A model generated the notes under the pieces. The model did no database searches. It was not told where the DNA came from and saw only the letters and a program-made list of their open reading frames with translations. DNA of 64,000 nt, taken from positions 1 to 64,000 of the forward strand of contig MCFE01000197.1 in assembly GCA_002104905.1 (NCBI GenBank), written 5' to 3'. The stretch is from Basidiobolus meristosporus CBS 931.73 (lineage: Eukaryota > Basidiobolomycota > Basidiobolomycetes > Basidiobolales > Basidiobolaceae). A program made the position numbers and the translations under genes. Shown piece by piece: positions 36,451 through 48,875 of the stretch (positions are counted from its first letter, which is position 1; every line of letters starts with the position of its first letter).

Positions 36451-37003
36451 GAGCCCCCTCAGCGCGCGGTCAATACGCAAAGACATTCCAATGGCTACTT
36501 TATTTCCGTTCAATCTTGGCATTTTAATATTTTTTTGATATATCTTTTTATGCATCCGTTCGACTGGAATATCCCCCCTTTAATTGCTTAAACATCTCAT
36601 TCTAATCTTTAATTGGCCAGAAGCGAACATCCTGGTGATGATATACTGGCTTGTTTGATGTGTTGTTGCGTGTTCCTTGACCCCGCCCTATTGGTTTGTC
36701 CTTGGCCTTCGTTGTAACTTCATGAATTGTAGCGTGATGCCTGCTCTCATGATGTTTTCGTTGCTTTCCTTATTACAACTTATCTGTTATTAATTCATGT
36801 ACTTTGCCCATTTCAATACCTATACCATCCAATGAAATCCGTGTATCCCGTCAAATCTCGACAATTCAAAGGTGGAGTGGTGGGTGGGAAAAAAATTGCC
36901 GAGGGTAAAGCAGTCAAAATTTTGGCTCCTGCGGTCCAGACCTTCCATCGGGAGATGATTTCAGTCGAGAAATTTTGCGCGGGTTCCCTTCGTCTATTCT
37001 ATC
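36451..37003. other. Intergenic
   Basis: T-rich 3' flank of CYRI, then the 5' flank of the rhodanese gene. Nothing recognised. Confidence 0.5.
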
Positions 37004-38405
37004 ATGTCCTTTTGCAGAGGTGTGGTACAAAGCTGGGGTAAAGCTAGCAAGAGAGGTTTCTCGACTTTGCTTGGCGCCACCCGTGCCGCCCCCGTTGTGT
37101 ATTACGCTTCGCGAAATGTCCCGAACCTCTTGTCCCGAGAGACGCGCCACTTCACTCCAGGTCTGGTGGGCTGCTTCCGCAATTTCTCCCTCTCCACCCC
37201 AAATCAAAAAGCCCGACAGCCCCCTCCGGATGAGTCGGGCTGGAGCTGGAAGACCATCTCTTTCTACCAGTTCGTCCCGTTGGAGGAGAACTCTCTCACC
37301 AGTCTGAGATTGCGTTTGTTGAAAGACCTCGAAGCCATCAACGTGGTGGGGAGAATATACGTTGCTACCGAAGGTATCAATGCTCAAGTATCTTGTCCTG
37401 AGCACCAACTCGAGGCATTGAGAGAGTACATAGATAGCCTGCCCTACTTCAGTGATATTGTGTTCAACTTTTCCACCCTTCACGTCAAGGCGTTCAAGAA
37501 GCTCCATGTCCGTGTTCGCCACCAGGTACACGCACTCTATTTTATCCATTCGCCAGGCCCAGCCTGATTTAACAGTCAGCGTAGATTGTAGCAGACGGTC
37601 TCGATCCATCCACATACGATCTGAAGAAACAGCCGAATTATTTGAGTCCCGAGGAGTGGCATGATGCATTGAGCAATAACGAAAACCCCCCGCTTTTGAT
37701 CGACATGAGGAATAATTATGAAGCGTAGGGGTCTTCAAGCGTATCGGCTTCCATCGCGTCGCATTCTAATCCCTTCCATGCACCAACAGGGAGATAGGCA
37801 AATTCGTCAATTCCATCTGTCCTGACGTGGATACTTTCCGGGATGAAATCAAGGTGATGAGAGAGCTTTGCGAGGGCAAGGAGAACGAGCCTATCTATAT
37901 GTACTGCACCGGCGGGATTAGATGCTCCAAGGCCGGAGCGATCCTCGCCAGCGATGGCTTCAAGAATGTCAACATGGTAAGAGCAGCCCCGTCACTTCTT
38001 TCCAGGGCGACGTTTGGTAATCGTTTATTGTAGCTCAGAGGAGGGGTCACTGCCTATGGCCGATACATCCGGGAGACCCAGAGACCTTCGATCTTCATCG
38101 GAAAAAACTTCACTTTCGACAAAAGACTCGGCGAACCGATCACGGACGATGTTATCGGACATTGCCATCAATGCGACTCTCCAGCCGACTCATTCACCAA
38201 TTGCCAAAACACAATCTGTAATCTGCTCTTTATACAATGCCCCAGCTGCAAAGCCAAATACAAGCACACCTGCGGATCCCATCATTGTATCGAGAGCGTT
38301 GATACCGGTGAAGCTAGAACAAATCCCAGGAAGCAAGCCACCATGCTTAACCACACGCAGAGAGTTAGCGGCAAAAAGTACATCTCTCAGCTGAACCTTT
38401 CCTGA
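37004..38405 (+). CDS. TrhO/TSTD2-like rhodanese protein (tRNA uridine hydroxylation family)
   Basis: Four exons join in phase for 406 aa: 37004-37525, 37585-37724, 37790-37976 and 38034-38405. An N-terminal ~70-residue Arg/Ser-rich segment looks like a mitochondrial presequence. An acylphosphatase-like UPF0176 N-domain follows (SFYQFVPLEE, VGRIYVATEGINAQ, FNFSTLHVKAFKKLHVRVR), then a rhodanese domain with the catalytic-loop signature YMYCTGGIRCSKAGAIL. A Cys-rich C-terminal extension (HCHQCDS, NTICNLLF, CPSCKAKYKHTC) probably binds zinc. Bacterial TrhO makes 5-hydroxyuridine in tRNA wobble positions; the same activity here, possibly in mitochondria, is inference. It is followed after 100 bp by MHF1 in the same direction. 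Confidence 0.88.
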
Positions 38406-38505
38406 TACCCTAGTGTAATTTTATGTTTATCAATAAACCCCGCGGTCACATGACCGACCGTTGGCTAAAGCATCTCCAAACTTGCTCACAGGTTTGTTTA
38501 GAGAA

Positions 38506-39226
38506 ATGAGTGACGTTGATTCGGAAAGCTTTGCTCTTGAGCAGGTTTGTATTTTGTGAACACCGCTGCCCAAGGAGGTGAGGCTAAGCGTTTTTCTTAT
38601 TAGAGATTGAAAGCCGCCATTTGGTATTCTGTCAACCAGATATGTAAAGAGGAGGGTAAAAGTGACTTGACTAGTTAGCCCGTGATATCCTATTCTCAAG
38701 CAACCTCTTTTCCAACAGAGAATTCGCTCGGTATCGACATCAGCCCTCCATTCATTGCTGCCCTAACCGAAATGGTATACAAGCAAACCGGTACAGATCA
38801 GACACGTTCGCTTTCTGCCCTTTCAGATTCTGACTTCCTTTGCTTCCAGAGACGGTTGGCATGGATCTGGAAATGTTTGCCAAGTTTGTGTCTTCTTAGT
38901 ATTTTTTGGGCCAAGTGGTTCGTTGGAGTGCTTATCTTGCGATGAACAGACACGCCAAACGCTCAGTTATCACACAAGACGATGTAAAGGTAAATTGTTT
39001 CACGCAATAATAGTCTATTCGCTCGAAATCTTTTTGTTTACCCGAGGAATCTACTCCAGCTATGCGCAAGGCGGAACGAAAGTCTGGTGGGTACTGCTTA
39101 CCAGGATCGTTGTCAAACCCCCCTTTCTTACCGAGCAGTTCCTTTGTTTAGCATGAATTACTTTGTGATGCCGCAGAGCGAATCAATGAGAAGTCAGCAA
39201 AAACTGTGCGCAAGCGTAAAAAATGA
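38506..39226 (+). CDS. MHF1: CENP-S/MHF1 histone-fold protein
   Basis: Seven very small exons join in phase for 112 aa: 38506-38544, 38604-38655, 38719-38790, 38850-38883, 38950-38989, 39060-39086 and 39152-39226. The product has the CENP-S histone fold: RLKAAIWYSVNQICKEEE, ISPPFIAALTEMVYKQ, TVGMDLEMFAKHAKRSVITQ, DDVKLCARRNESL, and a basic KRKK tail. CENP-S pairs with CENP-X (MHF2). The complex acts at kinetochores with CENP-T/W and with FANCM/Mph1 at stalled forks. Introns make up more than half of the locus. Confidence 0.93.
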
Positions 39227-39618
39227 GCTCACAGGGGAGTTGCTTGGGTTGTGGACAGTTTCCAATAAAATTCAATTGTTCCTGGTGTGGTTTTTAATTC
39301 TCCTTCACTTTAGCATCACTTTTGTGCGAAATAACGTCCACCTCTATTGCATTCCAACCCCCCCCCCCCCACATATTTCTGTGGACGATGGTTGAATGCG
39401 TTATCCCTTTATGAAATAGCATTGAATAGTGAATGATTTATGCAATCAAGTGGATCTGTCTTCAGCGAGCAACTGCCTAATTTAAGTGGCAATCTATTCC
39501 ACAGACCAATCAATTCATAAATTAGAGCAGTGAAGTAAGCTGTGATTTATTCAAAGAATAGTTGAAACCAGTCAACTAAGCAGACGTTTGGACGACAAGT
39601 CCAATTTCGGTTGACATA
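39227..39618. other. Intergenic with a poly-C run
   Basis: A homopolymer of about 12 C lies near 39358-39370. Nothing else recognised. Confidence 0.5.
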
Positions 39619-42600
39619 ATGAATGTGAATAGAGTCACTGTTACTTGTAAGTTCCTTCCTTCCAGCTTCTCAAGAATTACGGCGAGACTTTTCCCTAACT
39701 TCCCTCTGACCCCCATCACACTCACCCAAACATCAAGATTGCGACCTTTATAACATATGGCCGCTAATACAAGAGGAGCTGCGTTCATACCTGCCCTTGA
39801 AGTCCCTAAACTGGAAACCGGGTTCAGATGTCAACCACATAATCGATTCATTGCCCATAGATCTTGTTGAGTACAATCCTAGCACTGCCGGTGCGCCAAC
39901 CAACGTCCCAGTTCGACTGAGCCAAGAGCCCTATTTGAATCTGTTTTTCGTGAATTGTGAAGTCGGTCCCATCCTATTTGGCTGTGCCTCTTCTTCGGTA
40001 GTAACTGAATTCCATTGTTTAGGACCTGGAGCAATATCGACAGAGTGTGAAAAAGCAGATAAAGGATTGGCACTCTGTAGTGTCAGCCAAAAAAGATCAA
40101 GAATGGCTTATCGTGTATGTAGCAGGGCATGAGCTCACACGGAACACATTCCTGAACATCAAGGGCACGGTCTACGATAGAATTCGTGCCGATTTCAACA
40201 CAAAGAAAGACAGGTGAGTAGTCTTGCAGCAAGGAGCATACTCCAGTCGTCAGCACCTAACTAATCCTGTTTTACCGTAGATGTTCCATTTTACGACCCC
40301 ACGACCACGAGGCAAAGAATGAACTTTGGCAGGACTTCATGACCAAAGTCAAAGACGGGATCATCACTAGCTTTGAATACCATGTTGCGCAGTACGAGGA
40401 GCATATCCGTAGAATGGATGCGCAGCGCCAGATGCCTGGCTGGAATTATTGCACCTTTTTCTTGATGAAGGTAGGATCGATGATGCAGCTACAACTGCTG
40501 GTTACTCTCAACTTGATTTGATTCTAGGAAAGCCTCGCGCAATCGTACGAAATGATGAATTTATTCGATCAAGCCTTGAAGCAATATGATGAGCTCGAGG
40601 CATCGTTCTTTCAAGTTCTCAAAGGTCGTAGACTTTCACTTTGCCTTGAAGCCAACAGTACGCTAACTACTCACGCCAAATAGACAAGGCGCTGACATGG
40701 TTCAAGAATTTCGGAGGCTTAGATCCTGGTGATGATAGCGCCGACATCCTTGATATGAATCGCAAGTCCTATAGAGATGCGATCCTGCAGAACGATATTT
40801 CCGTGTTCGATTTCCGGATTTATCTCTTTGCCAGACAATGCCGACTTCTCTTCTTGATTGGTGACCCAACTGAAGTTTGTGATCGCGCGTTGAAATTCAT
40901 CTCGACTTTCGTCCGGACGATCAGGGATTTTCAGGTTTGCCCCTTCAACCTTGGCGGTGCGACTTTATGATCACTGACTCCATGTGCACCTCCTTCCAGA
41001 GTAGCTTTAGTACGAACTTCCTAGAGATCTGGACCTTTTCGTCATGCATGAATGTGGTGGAGACCTGTGAGAAAGCCCATGTTTCCTCACGTCGAGACTC
41101 TGGGTTTCACTCCCATTATGCTGCTGTCAAAGCCGAGCTAGTGAGATGCGCTCGCATTCAGGTAGCCTTGATGACTGTTTCGATTGTTGGGAGGTTGCAC
41201 CACTGACGCGGTATCTAGTTGGATAAGCTTGGAATCTACTACGGCTATCTGCCTTGTTCCCCACCCTTCATTATGTCGTTGGAGAGCAACACGTCTGAGC
41301 AGCAGCAAGAGATAGATAGCTCCTTAGCAGAGCACCCTAAAGCCATGCACAATGAGGCACTTCGAAATGCTATCGGCGACGCACAGGCTTTTTACGACCT
41401 TTACCATGTAAGTGATGAATGGTTTGGTGGTGTGCACTTGCGTTTGCGATACTTAATCAAATATTTCAGGAACTAAGTAATCGAGCCATCAAGTATTATG
41501 ATTTGAGTGGGCATACTCGGTATATTGACCAACTCCAGGGGGATATTGCATCCTTGCATTTGTAAGCATCGGCTGCCTTCTATCCATAGTGAGACTCAGT
41601 GGTATTAACTCGGGCCTTGCACTAGCCACAATCAGCAGTATGCCGAAGCAGGCCAGATACTGAAGCCTATCTGTGCGAAATACATCGAAGCTGGCTGGTT
41701 TACGATTGAGAATCATTTGATGACCAAACTTGCTGAATCTCAGAAACATCTGCAGCAATACAGCCAATATCCTTGACGATCTCCAGATTACTAATCCATC
41801 TCTCAAAACTTCTTGACGCCCTTAACCATGCTTACGTATGCAGAGTCGTGTCTTGTTCTACTCACCACAACAAGATTCCTGTTAAGTGCGGAGCAAGTCT
41901 TACTCTACTCGCAGGAGCTGATCAAAGTGTCCACAGAGCTTGAAGAAGGTTGCCTCTTCCCGCGCGCATTAGTCAAATCAACTGAACTAAACCCAAGCAA
42001 ACTTTAGAGATCTCGCGCAACGTTGAACCATTGTTTGAGGTCACTGTCCTGAGTAAGAAGGATTCTGCCACGGAGTTGGCAATCGAAATGCTTGTAAACA
42101 ACTCACTCCCCATAGTCAGTAATCCGCCTAGTATGCTATATTCTCCGCACGATTGACATCTTCGAGCTGTTTAGGAATTCACTGCTTCCAAACTTAGCCT
42201 GAAACTCGCTGGGGATATCACTAATGAGATCGAATTTTACTGTGAAAACCAACTACTCAAGCCTGGGTCCAACATGTGCCGGTTGATCTGTGAAGTAATG
42301 TTGGAGCCGGGCAGTTTCTCCCACGACCACCATCCTGACCTATTGCTATATTTCCTTCTAGACATCCGCACCGGGCAATTACGTTCTTGACAACATACGA
42401 ATGAATGTTGGGAAGCTGGTATTCACTCATTACTTACTCCGGGAAACCAAGAAGAGAACCTTCCGGATCAACGAGCATCCATCGACCATCAAGATCCAGG
42501 CGTCTCTACCCAAGATAGGTAATATCCAGACGTAGTCCTACTCTCTCCCTGCTCTCACTGACTCGGGTTCCAGTTCACATCGGGGGTCAAGATACGATCC

Positions 42601-44595
42601 TTGTTCAAATATTGACGCGCCAGGACTCTATCGAAAATGGGGTAATTCGAGTCAAAAGTCTAACTGATCTCCTCACCCTCAAACCCTGCGACAACACCAC
42701 AGGCAAGATACTTTATCGTCAAGAAAGTAAGCCATACAGCACGCACGCATGCACCATACGTTCCAAACTAATCTTGGCAAACCTAGCTTTTCTTGAATCT
42801 ACCCCGCAGGAGGATGAGTCTACCGTCACACTTGACCGTGTGGGCGAAGACTACAAATTGCCCTCTTTGCCCGAGCAATCTTTACTTAGGTTTACGGTAC
42901 CCTGCGAGGAATTTAGTACCAGTCATGGCAAGGTTGGGATTCATCACCTCTCAGGTTGAATATCCAGTCAGCACTCACCCAAGCTCCTACACTCCAGATT
43001 GGAATCGTTGTTGAATACACTACCAAGAAGGGTCAGAATCGCACGTACTCCACAACGCAAGAAGTGGACCTTTCCATCCCACTAACTTGGTCCCACAAAG
43101 TGTATTTCCAAGAGAACTGGTAGGCCGGTACATATTTATCCTAATAGCCATCATTCGCTAAACCGTCGTAGCGCCTTCTTCAAGGTCCATTTGGAATGTC
43201 GTTCTACGGCCCCTATCCGTATTCAAACCACATCACTCAACACCACCGCGGAATTCGAGCTAGCCCAAGCTTCTAAGCTAAACCAGTTGAACACGGTAAT
43301 GTAGTTGGATAGGCGCTGATTTAGCAAGAGATTAACGGTCACCGTGTTTCCAGCTTTTGTTCCCACGACAAGACATGACTGTGTTATACAAGCTCAAGAG
43401 AGGAGCAGGTTTGTTCTCGATAACCTGTACGACTATCATTAAGTTTCATTTATTTACTCATGTTTCCCGTAGAATATGAATCGAGAAAAACTAGTCATCA
43501 TTTTGATTTGGAGCTCGCCTACTGCACTCTTCAGGATGGTTTGGGATTCCATGGAAAGTTTCATTGTATCGCTCTCCAAATAACCATCACTTTGCCACCC
43601 TAGAGATCGAATCCACCATCATTCGCCGGCTGCACGATCTCCTCAAGAAAGAGCAGCTTGTTCAGCACGCCTCCTTCCTCATTCCATACATGAAGCAGCA
43701 TATCCGGCAGAAGGTCGATCTATTTTCGTACGGGATGACCAACACCGTGACCCTTGGCGAATTCGACTCGACCTCCCTAGAGAAGCTGCTGATGCATGAC
43801 GAAGAGAGCACAGCCAAAACGTTGTTGGAGACCATGGGCCAATTCTTTGAAGTAAGCCGCTCCGGTTGGCCAACATCGTGACTCGGATTCCCTAACCTCA
43901 CTTCATGTAGATGTATCAAACCATAGATATGGAGGAGATCGAGCCAGATCTAGGCCCGTATCAGCAAACGTTGAACATCCCCATGAGTGCGCCAGTATAT
44001 GAGGTTGGCCCAATTTATTAACCAATAAGTGCCGTTTCTGACCTAGTGGATCAGCTTTTATGCCAGGTGCAGCTTCATCATCTCGAGGAGGGGGTTGTCA
44101 ACATTGGGAGCGCGTGTCCGTTCAAGATGGTCCTCAAGCTGGCGGATTATTGGAAGCCCCGGCAAGACCGTTTACCGGTGGAGTTGCAATACGACATCGG
44201 GATTGATGGTGAGCAATGGCTGCTCTCCGGAAGGAAACGTGCCCACTTCACATTGGACGTAAGTAGCCTATCCCACTGACCGAACAACAAACCCCAACCA
44301 ACCTGCTTCACAGATGGACTCAACGATGGAGATCCACTTTATGCTGGTTCCACTCAAGACAGGCTTTCTTCCGTACCCATCGGTGGAGATCACCTCCGAT
44401 TCACTCGAGCAGGTCGGCATGTGCTACGTCAACGGAGGTAAGCAGCTGTTCGTGGTCCCCAAGGAGAACACCACAACCATCTTCCTGGAGAACCCACGTC
44501 CCATCATCAACAATATATGGCGACGCGAGTCCCTTGATGCCGACATCTCCATGTATGGCTCTGATTCCGACTCTGCGTCGGATGACTCTGATTAG
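39619..44595 (+). CDS. TRS130: TRAPPC10/Trs130, TRAPPII vesicle-tethering subunit
   Basis: 24 exons join in phase for about 1165 aa (yeast Trs130 1102, human TRAPPC10 1259). First exons: 39619-39646, 39738-39961, 40023-40213, 40281-40470, 40528-40624, 40684-40934, 41000-41161, 41219-41407, 41470-41561, 41626-41766, 41836-41948. The last exon is 44314-44595. Family landmarks are VTVTY, LPLKSLNWKPG, YVAGHELTRNTFLNIKG, SILRPHD, and near the C-terminus MLVPLKTGFLPYPSVEI. The TRAPPII complex activates Ypt31/Rab11 at the late Golgi. Intron 10 (41767-41835) is a U12-type AT-AC intron. The junction after exon 16 (donor 42916, acceptor 42971) is less certain, as a second donor/acceptor pair is possible. 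The C-terminal tail is acidic and Ser/Asp-rich. Confidence 0.94.
41767..41835 (+). other. U12-type AT-AC intron in TRS130
   Basis: The 69-nt intron begins ATATCCTT, the U12 5' splice consensus, contains CCCTTAAC (41819-41826), close to the U12 branch consensus TTCCTTAAC, and ends AC ten bases after the branch region. Joining CA|GTATGCAGAG gives Gln-Tyr-Ala-Glu in the family frame. There is no GT donor in the preceding ~50 nt of coding sequence, so no U2-type alternative exists here. Confidence 0.92.
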
Positions 44596-44856
44596 GTACA
44601 TACGACTCCGCTACACCATGTTATCGCAGCCATACCATCTATTCATGCCATGTCAATAAACACTGATAATGGGCTTTTCAACTTGATAATCTCGATTGTG
44701 TACAAAATAAGGGGCGAGGCAGCATCAAGAGATAGCGGGTGCGGAGGCTTGCCCAAACTAGGTTTGCTATAGGATACAGGGGGTGGTAGTGGTGGTGGTA
44801 GGCAGGGGAAGGTGCTAAATAATACAATCATTCACGGCTCTAGTGGATGCTTAACA

Positions 44857-46436
44857 TTACTCAAATCTCAAATTCAGTAGCTCCCATAGCTGTCTCATCG
44901 AGAGTGGTCCATCCCCGTGGTAAGTGGTTCGCGCCGCTATCGGCAAGGACTCGATGTAGTCCCGTATCGCCCGCACCCCATCCCCACTAAACACGCAGAA
45001 CATCGGCAGCTGGGTGATGGAAAAGTCCTTCGGCGGGGCGCGGGAGAACTTCTGTAGGTCGGCCCGTAGAAAGGCGGGGATCCCGGTCAGGGTGATATGG
45101 GTTAGCTGCGGCGTGATGTTCAGCAATCTCAGGATGCCCGGTACGGTGATTTGAACGCAGTACGACAGATGCAGTCGCTCCAACGATTGACACGCCACTA
45201 TCCCACACATGAATCCATAGATCCCCCGGTCAGTGATGCTGGCACACTTTACCAGACCGACTCTCCGAAGCTTCGGCAACGTTCCCAACTCGTACATGGA
45301 GGCGTCCGTTAACTGGTTGCAGCAAGCAAGATCCAAGTAACGTATCCTGGTGCAGTGGCGCGTAAGGGTGGCCACCCCCTTGTCAGTGATCCGCGCACAA
45401 TGTCCCAGGACCAGGTTGTGGAGTTGCTTTCCAAGCTTGGCGATGTGGGAGATGGCCGCGTCGGTCAGGTTGACACATTTCGCTAGTACGAGGTGGCGTA
45501 ACCGTGGGCATCGCTGGATTAGATTGCCGATGGTGGCGTCGGTAATCTGGGAGCATGAGGTCAGATCCAAGATCCGAAGTTGGTTGAAGTCGGGGTGGAT
45601 CCTTGCGAAAGAAAGATCGGTAATCCGCACGCAGGCAGCCAACCTCAGCTCACGAAGCGTTATGCAATGCTCCAGTATCTGGCTGACGGAGGCATCCGTC
45701 ACCTCTCCACACTGAGCCAGATCCAGCTCAGTCAGACCCCTAAAAGAGGAAATCATTTGCACGGAAGCGTCGCCCAGTCGCAAGCAACCAGCACATTTCA
45801 GCTAACAACATAGAGATCCATTAATGCTCCATTGAATAATATTGGGGTTAGGCGTGGAACTGCGAACTGGTGAGAACGTACCCTTTTAATACCCAGGTGC
45901 TCCCTAAAGCTAAGCAACGCCTCGTCCTCGACATTCTGGGACCCACTGATGTTCAGAGATTGCAGTTGTCGACAACACGCCGACAGCGCCAAAAGACACT
46001 GATTGTCGAGCACCAGCTCGCTCAGATCGATGCTCAGCAAATTGGGCCACTGCTGTACGAGTTGGGTGACCAGGGGACTGGGGATACTTTTGCACCCCCC
46101 GAAAGACACTTTCTCCACCCGGTTGCATAAAGACAGCTTGGCAATGGCCTCCTCACCTGCAAGCTCCCCGCCAAGAAGGGACAGGTTGATCCGACGCACG
46201 TAGTTGGAATACGGGGGTCGGAGCACCTCCGACATCTGGAGGAAGCCGGTTAGAGAGGAGAAGGATAGTCTGTGCCAAACGTGTTCCACACACAAATCGT
46301 GCCATCTCCTACACACCAGAAGACAGGAAAGGTGAGTGTTACGCGAACGGAACAGTTGGAAAATATGGACCAATATCTCGTTCGGCAGGTCCTGAATAAC
46401 AAGTGCCGGACACGGTGGCGAAACTAGGGTCATCAT
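44857..46436 (-). CDS. GRR1: Grr1-like F-box/LRR protein (SCF ubiquitin ligase receptor)
   Basis: Two exons, 46436-45882 and 45801-44857, are joined by an 80-nt intron in phase, giving 499 aa. The F-box lies near residues 15-60 (LPNEILVHIFQLFRS, LSCLLVCRRWHDLCVEHVWHR). About a dozen cysteine-containing LRRs follow (LRILDLTSCSQITDATI, LVLAKCVNLTDAAI, LGHCARITDKGV, GLVKCASITDRGI, LHLSYCVQITV), and the Grr1 C-terminal block FCVFSGDGV. Grr1 recruits phosphorylated substrates such as G1 cyclins to SCF and links nutrient sensing to the cell cycle. It is shorter than yeast Grr1 (1151 aa) and lacks its long N- and C-terminal extensions. Start at the ATG pair 46436/46433. Confidence 0.9.
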
Positions 46437-47187
46437 ACACAGTTCAAGGCTGTTCAACGCTTCTATGTGGAATGACAGTCGATGGGGAGAGTGGGGAAGC
46501 AGGTATCAGGGAAGTAGCGGGCAGACAACCTGGATTCTAGGAAAACCAGCGCTTGGTTTCTTAAACGGGCCACGCTTATAAATAAGGGCAGGGCTCAAAA
46601 GGTGACACAAAGGCAGAGAGACAGATTAGAAACTAAGTTACAGTAGTACATTTAGTTCATTAAGATCACTGGCGATAATTAAGCACGATATATATTTGGA
46701 AGCGAATTACAAATGAGAGATCAAACGGTACCGTTTGCAATTCTTAAAATGGAGATTTCGCTCCAGGAACAATCTATGCAATCCCAGCAGTAAATGGATT
46801 CTGGCCAGCGTTGATTGTTCTACTCAATGGCTGCATCATTCTTTTGACCTGGCATTATGATGCTATATGGTGGTGAGCCAGAGGTATGAGGGATTCTTTG
46901 GAACACAATAGGCCATTGGGATTTTGGGAGATGAAACAAGTTTTGGCGTATGTATTATGTCGTTGGTCAGGCTGACGATGAGGACCAGGGTTAGGGGAGG
47001 AGATGGGGATGGAAGGTTTACAGTCACGGTCACGGTCACGAGCTTGTTCCGTAACACCTTATCCCGTAATAATTTGGCCCGGATTCCTCAGCATGTTCGG
47101 ATTAGGAAAACCCACGAAAAAAAAGAAAAAAACCACCGGATGGTTGCATTCATCTCTCGCACGGTGACTTGTTGTTCCTAGGAAACC
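46437..47187. other. Divergent promoter region between GRR1 and NOP13
   Basis: Contains short direct repeats near 47020-47040 (CACGGT units) and an A-rich tract at 47110-47135. No gene supported. Confidence 0.5.
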
Positions 47188-48582
47188 ATGAGTATCGAGG
47201 GAAAGACCAAAACGCCGGAGGCTGTCGAAGATGACACTTACGATTTCGCCAAGTGGCACGAGGATGTCCCGGTAGCACCGCCAAAGAAGAAGAAGGCCAA
47301 GAAGGAGAAGAAGGAGAAAAAGGAGAAGAAAGAGAAGAAGGAAAAGAAGGAGAAGAAGGACAAATCGAAGAAGAGAAAAAAGAATGTCGAGGAAGAAGAG
47401 GAGAAAGAGGAGGAGAAGGAGGAAAGTGCGGAAGCCGAGAAAGCTGACTCCGAATCCGACTCTGAATCGGAGTCAGAGTCGGAGTCAGAGTCTGAATCAG
47501 AACGTGAGCTTGAAGACGACCCTGATACCCAACCACCAAAGAAGAAGAAGAAGAAGGCGGAGGAAAAGCCCGCAAAAGATAAGGAAAGATCTAAACATGG
47601 TGTCTGGATTGGAAATCTCTCCTTCAAAACCACTAGAGGAAGTCTCCATAAGTTCTTCTCTACTTGCGGAGAAATCACTCGCGTACATCTCCCCATGGGG
47701 AACAATGGCAACAGAGGGTATTACCAATATACTATATACGAGAGTGTTTGGCGCTGGGTATCCTAACCTTATCAACTGATAGTTTTGCTTATGTGGATTT
47801 CACCTGCGCTGAAGAGGTCGAGGCTGCCATTACCTTGAGTGAGCAAGAACTAGACGGCCGGCAAGTCCTTATCAAGAACTCGCAAGATTTCGCCAAAACT
47901 GGTAGACCTTCTACCTTCCCAACCACCGAGTCGTCCCTGAAAGCATCCAAGCAAAAGCAAAAGCACGAGCCTAGCCCCACTCTTTTCCTTGGCAATCTTT
48001 CATTCAACACCACTAGAGACGGTATCAAGTCTCTTTTCGAGGATTGTGGCAAGATCATCAAGGTAAGACTGGCGACCTTTGAGGATTCCGGCAAATGCAA
48101 AGGGTAAGTCTCGGCTTTCTACGGTGGTGTTCCAGGAGAGGTATTGACTTTCGCTCGTGGTTAGATTCGCATATGTCGATTTTGAAGAAGCCGAGAGTGC
48201 TACCAAAGCCATCAACGACAGATCCAAGCAGTGGCTGGATGGCAGAAAGCTCAGAATAGAGTATGGATCGGCCGAAGCCACCAAGCGTGGTGCTCCCTGG
48301 CTGCATGATAAAAAACCAAGAAGGTATGGTGAGGGTGAGGATGGCGAAGGTGAGGGTGAGGGTGAGAGCCAAGAAGGGGGCGAAGGTCACTACAGAGGCT
48401 ATCGTAGAAACGGCGAGGAGGGTGGATTCCAGCGCTATCAAAAGAACGATGCAGGGGACGATCTCAAGCCACGTAGAAGAAGAAGGAGAGAACAGCCACA
48501 AAAGAGCACCAGCCATTTACCGCCACCCAAAAAGTCCGAAGCACCGGTTCCTTTCGAAGGAAAGAAGATTGTCTTTGAGTAG
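47188..48582 (+). CDS. NOP13: Nop13/Rnp24-like nucleolar RNA-binding protein, two RRMs
   Basis: Three exons join in phase for 422 aa: 47188-47717, 47783-48103 and 48165-48582. Residues ~30-75 are almost pure Lys/Glu (KKEKKEKKEKK), followed by an acidic Glu/Ser run with SES repeats. RRM1 starts at VWIGNLSFKTT and has GFAYVDFTCAEE. RRM2 starts at LFLGNLSFNTT and has GKIIKVRLATFEDSGKCKG and FAYVDFEEAE. The C-terminus has EGEGEG and RGYRRN stretches and a basic RRRRRR patch. RRM spacing and the ATFEDSGKCKG motif match fungal Nop13/Rnp24, linked to pre-ribosomes. The two RRM introns sit at the same place (before FAYVDF), which suggests descent by RRM duplication. Confidence 0.9.
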
Positions 48583-48875
48583 AATAGAATGTAAATGTAC
48601 AATTCCCGCTGAATGGCACTTTCGCAGGTAGCATTAATAAATCCACGTGTTTAAAGTCTGACATCTCACACACGGTGATTTCACTGATCCTGAAGTAATG
48701 GATTGGGGGGGGGGAGAATATTGCGGAGCTCGTGTGACCTACTTCGGGATATATTTGTAATGTATGCCTAAAGAAATTTTTGTCCCTTCATTTAAAATTG
48801 GCCGGGCTGGACAGGTGTTGGATATACACGTTGGTTACTTTTCCCCTCCATACCGACTCTTTTGAAGTAGCAATC

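Noticed and set aside
36914-37738. Minus-strand frame of 274 aa opposite the rhodanese gene
   Set aside because: Antisense of the UPF0176/rhodanese exons, with no recognisable domain.
47150-47711. Ser/Phe-rich minus-strand frames opposite NOP13
   Set aside because: They are the complement of the Lys/Glu and Ser/Glu low-complexity coding region of NOP13.
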